DNA of 6,576 bases, from positions 1 through 6,576 of the forward strand of contig JBAVVD010000075.1 of assembly GCA_049697115.1 (NCBI GenBank), written 5' to 3'. Of the stretch, positions 5,380-6,576 are shown one piece after another (within the stretch, counting starts at the first letter, position 1; each line of letters opens with the position of its first letter). The notes beneath the pieces are model-generated. The model did not search any database and was not told the DNA's origin. It worked only from the letters and a program-made list of their open reading frames with translations. A program made the position numbers and the translations under genes. The stretch is from JBAVVD01 sp049697115. Lineage in GTDB: Bacteria > Acidobacteriota > Aminicenantia > Aminicenantales > UBA4085.

Positions 5380-5661
5380 ATGGAAGATAAGAAGATTGAT
5401 ATTAAAGTGGATGAACACACGGCCCTTGGACAATATTCCAACCTGGCAGCCATCCGGCATTCCAAGGAAGAATTTATTTTTGATTTCGCTTTTCTCTTTC
5501 CCGACGGACCCATGGGCAAACTTGTGGCTCGAATCATCCTCAGCCCCGCACATGTCAAACGGTTTCAGGAGGCTCTGGATTCAAACCTGAGACGATACGA
5601 AGAGAATTTCGGGTCTATCACTCCGGCTGAAGTCCCCCCATCTGTGGGCTTTGTTCATTGA
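5380..5661 (+). CDS. DUF3467 family protein
   Basis: A 93-aa protein with no signal peptide or membrane segment, so cytoplasmic. After an acidic/basic N-terminus it shows the DUF3467 pattern: a yxNlaaI-hS-eEFifDFaFlFPdgp stretch (residues about 18-43), then kLVARIilSPaHvkrFqeALdsNlrryEenFG (about 46-78), and a short Pro-rich tail. The family is widespread in bacteria and has no established function. The ATG at 5380 follows AAAGGAGG (5368-5375) by 4 bases; an in-frame ATG at 5332 has no such site and adds 16 untypical residues. The gene appears to be transcribed alone, with a strong terminator 60 bases after its stop. Confidence 0.85.
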   Translation: MEDKKIDIKVDEHTALGQYSNLAAIRHSKEEFIFDFAFLFPDGPMGKLVARIILSPAHVKRFQEALDSNLRRYEENFGSITPAEVPPSVGFVH

Positions 5662-5721
5662 GAGCCGTTGTCTGGAATACCGCCTTTTATGAAGGTGACC
5701 TAAATTTGCCAATAGAAAATG

Positions 5722-5778
5722 AAGAGGGAATTCGTCGGATGTCTCCGGTGTGTCCCATGTCCCGAATTCCCCTCTTTT
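5722..5778 (+). terminator. Intrinsic terminator after the DUF3467 gene
   Basis: AAGAGGGAATTCG (5722-5734) pairs with CGAATTCCCCTCTT (5763-5776), a stem of about 13 bp with one bulged C. It closes a 28-base loop that itself contains a CGGA/TCCG mini-hairpin. The stem runs into TTTTCT. The minus side is also followed by an ATTTTCT stretch, so some bidirectional action is possible. Confidence 0.65.
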
Positions 5779-5816
5779 CTCTGGCCAAAGAGCTATGCCG
5801 TCAGGTGAAACGTATC

Positions 5817-5843
5817 TTGACAATGTTCTCCTTTTTTTATATT
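5817..5843 (+). promoter_or_regulatory. Sigma70-type promoter of the 65-aa gene
   Basis: A perfect -35 TTGACA (5817-5822) is followed by TATATT (5838-5843, 15-base spacer) or TATTAC (5840-5845, 17-base spacer) within a T-rich spacer. Transcription would start near 5850, giving a leader of about 100 bases. That is longer than for the other genes here and leaves room for post-transcriptional control. Confidence 0.5.
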
Positions 5844-5948
5844 ACTGGAACGAGACTTCAGAAATCACACGCGGTGTTGTTCGTTAAGCCTCGTCAAGGA
5901 AACGATGCAGGATTTTGAATTCATATAAAATTTAATTGGAGGTTTAGA

Positions 5949-6146
5949 ATGGCTTATCAATTTACTAATTCGAAAGGGGTCGCTTACTATCTTCATTCGC
6001 GAGAAGTTGAACTCAAGGGCGGCCGCAAGCAGAGAATATTCTACTTTGCCCGCGATATCAGACCTGAAGCTCTGGATGCCGTTCCGGCCGGTTATCAGGT
6101 TGTGGAAACTACCAAGACGGGCATGCCCATTCTCAAAAAGATATAA
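5949..6146 (+). CDS. Small conserved hypothetical protein (65 aa)
   Basis: A 65-aa basic protein starting MAYQFTNSKGVAYYLH. It has no signal peptide or membrane segment. The layout is a beta-rich first half (FTNSKG..YYLH, then EVELKGGRKQRIFYFAR) and a second half with ALDAVPAGYQVVET and a TGMPILKK end. I have the impression that short proteins with this pattern are conserved across several bacterial phyla without assigned function, but cannot search here. The start is fixed by TGGAGG (5937-5942) six bases before the ATG. It has its own promoter and lies 287 bases from the previous gene, so it is likely a single-gene unit. A T6 run (6164-6169) follows the stop but lacks a strong stem. Confidence 0.8.
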   Translation: MAYQFTNSKGVAYYLHSREVELKGGRKQRIFYFARDIRPEALDAVPAGYQVVETTKTGMPILKKI

Positions 6147-6340
6147 GAAATTCTGATATTCTATTTTTTCCCGTGGAGGAGGGCGCAGCCTTTTAAAGCC
6201 GGAGGGGAGGGAGTCTTTTCCACGCCGCATAATAAGTGAGACTACTCCCTGTGGGAGAAATCACCAGCGTGGGTGTTTTCGTTGGGACCATTGGTCTGGG
6301 CCGCAGCAGAGGAAGGGAAAAGCACCGTCTCTCTTTTCTG

Positions 6341-6362
6341 TTCCGGCGTTTCCGGCCGGAAA
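6341..6362. repeat. GC-rich palindrome / hairpin
   Basis: TTTCCGGCCGGAAA (6349-6362) is a perfect 14-bp palindrome. Alternatively TTCCGGC (6341-6347) pairs with GCCGGAA (6355-6361) around a 7-base loop, as a hairpin. No T-run follows on either strand. It could be a dyad protein-binding site or part of an intergenic repeat. Confidence 0.4.
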
Positions 6363-6424
6363 ACCAGAGGAGCGGCCACCGCTGACAGAAGGAAGGAAAA
6401 ATGGCATCCAAGGTTTCGGCCTTT

Positions 6425-6451
6425 TTGTTGTCTAATTTACCTCGACAACAA
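6425..6451. repeat. 8-bp inverted repeat TTGTTGTC/GACAACAA
   Basis: TTGTTGTC (6425-6432) is perfectly complementary to GACAACAA (6444-6451) with an 11-base loop. Weak as an RNA hairpin; possible as a DNA-binding dyad. No T-run follows. Confidence 0.4.
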
Positions 6452-6469
6452 CAGGTCGTCACGAAACTC

Positions 6470-6537
6470 TAACTCATTATATATGAATAAGTTACAAGGG
6501 ATGGGTTTTCATTTTTCCTAACTTTCTTTAACTCATT
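6470..6537. promoter_or_regulatory. Cluster of TAACT(C/T)ATT repeats, candidate operator
   Basis: TAACTCATT occurs at 6470-6478 and exactly again at 6529-6537. TAACTTATT occurs on the minus strand at 6494-6486, facing the first copy as an inverted pair. A degenerate copy, TAACTTTCT, lies at 6519-6527, exactly 10 bases before the last copy (one helical turn). All precede a perfect -10 box at 6547. This is the layout of a transcription-factor binding array, though the factor is unknown. Confidence 0.4.
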
Positions 6538-6552
6538 TAATATCAATATAAT
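6523..6552 (+). promoter_or_regulatory. Likely promoter of a gene beyond the right edge
   Basis: A perfect -10 box TATAAT (6547-6552) with no good -35; the best is TTTCTT (6523-6528) at an 18-base spacing. A weak -35 overlapped by the TAACT repeats is typical of activator-dependent promoters. No start codon for the driven gene is visible in the remaining 24 bases. Confidence 0.4.
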
Positions 6553-6576
6553 ACGTGGGCATTTTTGGTTCAAAAG

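Larger units (their letters stand above)
6147..6576. other. Gene-free right end of the window
   Basis: No convincing gene in 430 bases. A GTG frame from 6273 and a minus-strand frame from 6462 stay open, but both lack ribosome binding sites and have unlikely composition (Arg, Cys, Ser-rich). The left part is purine-rich with small hairpins at 6245-6257 (CTCCC/GGGAG) and 6263-6275 (CACC/GGTG, then TTTT). The middle has a GC-rich palindrome. From about 6465 the sequence turns AT-rich and looks regulatory for a gene beyond the window. Confidence 0.5.

Noticed and set aside
5865..6230. Minus-strand 121-codon frame covering the 65-aa gene
   Set aside because: The plus-strand 65-aa gene has a strong ribosome site, a promoter and conserved-looking sequence; this is its shadow.
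6273..6521. Plus-strand 82-codon GTG frame, or a decayed gene, at the right end
   Set aside because: No ribosome binding site, Arg/Cys/Ser-rich composition, and it crosses a palindrome and the AT-rich regulatory region.
1..6576. CRISPR array, tRNA/rRNA, insertion sequence, toxin-antitoxin or phage module
   Set aside because: No regularly spaced repeats, no cloverleaf or rRNA signature, no transposase or integrase motifs and no recognisable toxin-antitoxin pair in any frame.

Overview
The window is bacterial chromosomal DNA of roughly balanced base composition. It has Shine-Dalgarno-led genes, sigma70-type promoters and intrinsic terminators. I see no rRNA, tRNA, CRISPR array, insertion sequence or phage gene. 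The protein set (a long-form AmmeMemoRadiSam protein B, a secreted M64 'IgA-type' metallopeptidase, a free-methionine sulfoxide reductase, a DUF3467 protein) suggests a Gram-negative-type bacterium. Something near Acidobacteriota/Candidatus Aminicenantes would fit, but that placement is an impression from gene content and style, not something the sequence proves.

Layout. Positions 1-56 carry the terminator of an off-window gene. Positions 57-343 are gene-free but rich in hairpins. A good promoter at 344-371 then drives a MEMO-family gene (406-1635, +). After 72 bases comes an exported M64 zinc peptidase (1708-3180, +). Four bases later a small acidic helical protein begins (3185-3442, +); it has no Shine-Dalgarno site and lies in the +1 frame. 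On the other strand, convergent to these, is a free methionine-(R)-sulfoxide reductase with its three catalytic-site cysteines intact (3530-3988, -). It shares a compact divergent promoter region, with adjacent inverted -35 boxes, with an exported protein of unknown function (4141-5001, +) whose C-terminus carries a 'VYLI-nGkK' type module.

A gene-free stretch (5002-5379) follows. It contains strong, partly mutually exclusive inverted repeats and then an AT-rich island, and may be a dispersed intergenic element. Next are a DUF3467 gene (5380-5661, +) with a strong terminator, and a 65-aa conserved small protein (5949-6146, +) behind its own promoter. The last 430 bases have no convincing gene. 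They hold several hairpins and, near the right end, a cluster of TAACT(C/T)ATT repeats just upstream of a perfect -10 box, probably the operator/promoter of a gene outside the window.

The genes do not form an obvious single pathway. Two proteins are exported and one is a cytoplasmic oxidative-repair enzyme. The MEMO protein's usual partners (AMMECR1-like protein and radical SAM AmrS) are not in the window. The most unusual spots are the M64/85-aa junction, the structured intergenic element at 5100-5245, the paired divergent promoters at 4041-4104 and the repeat cluster at 6470-6537. I do not see clear proof of a new multi-gene system.
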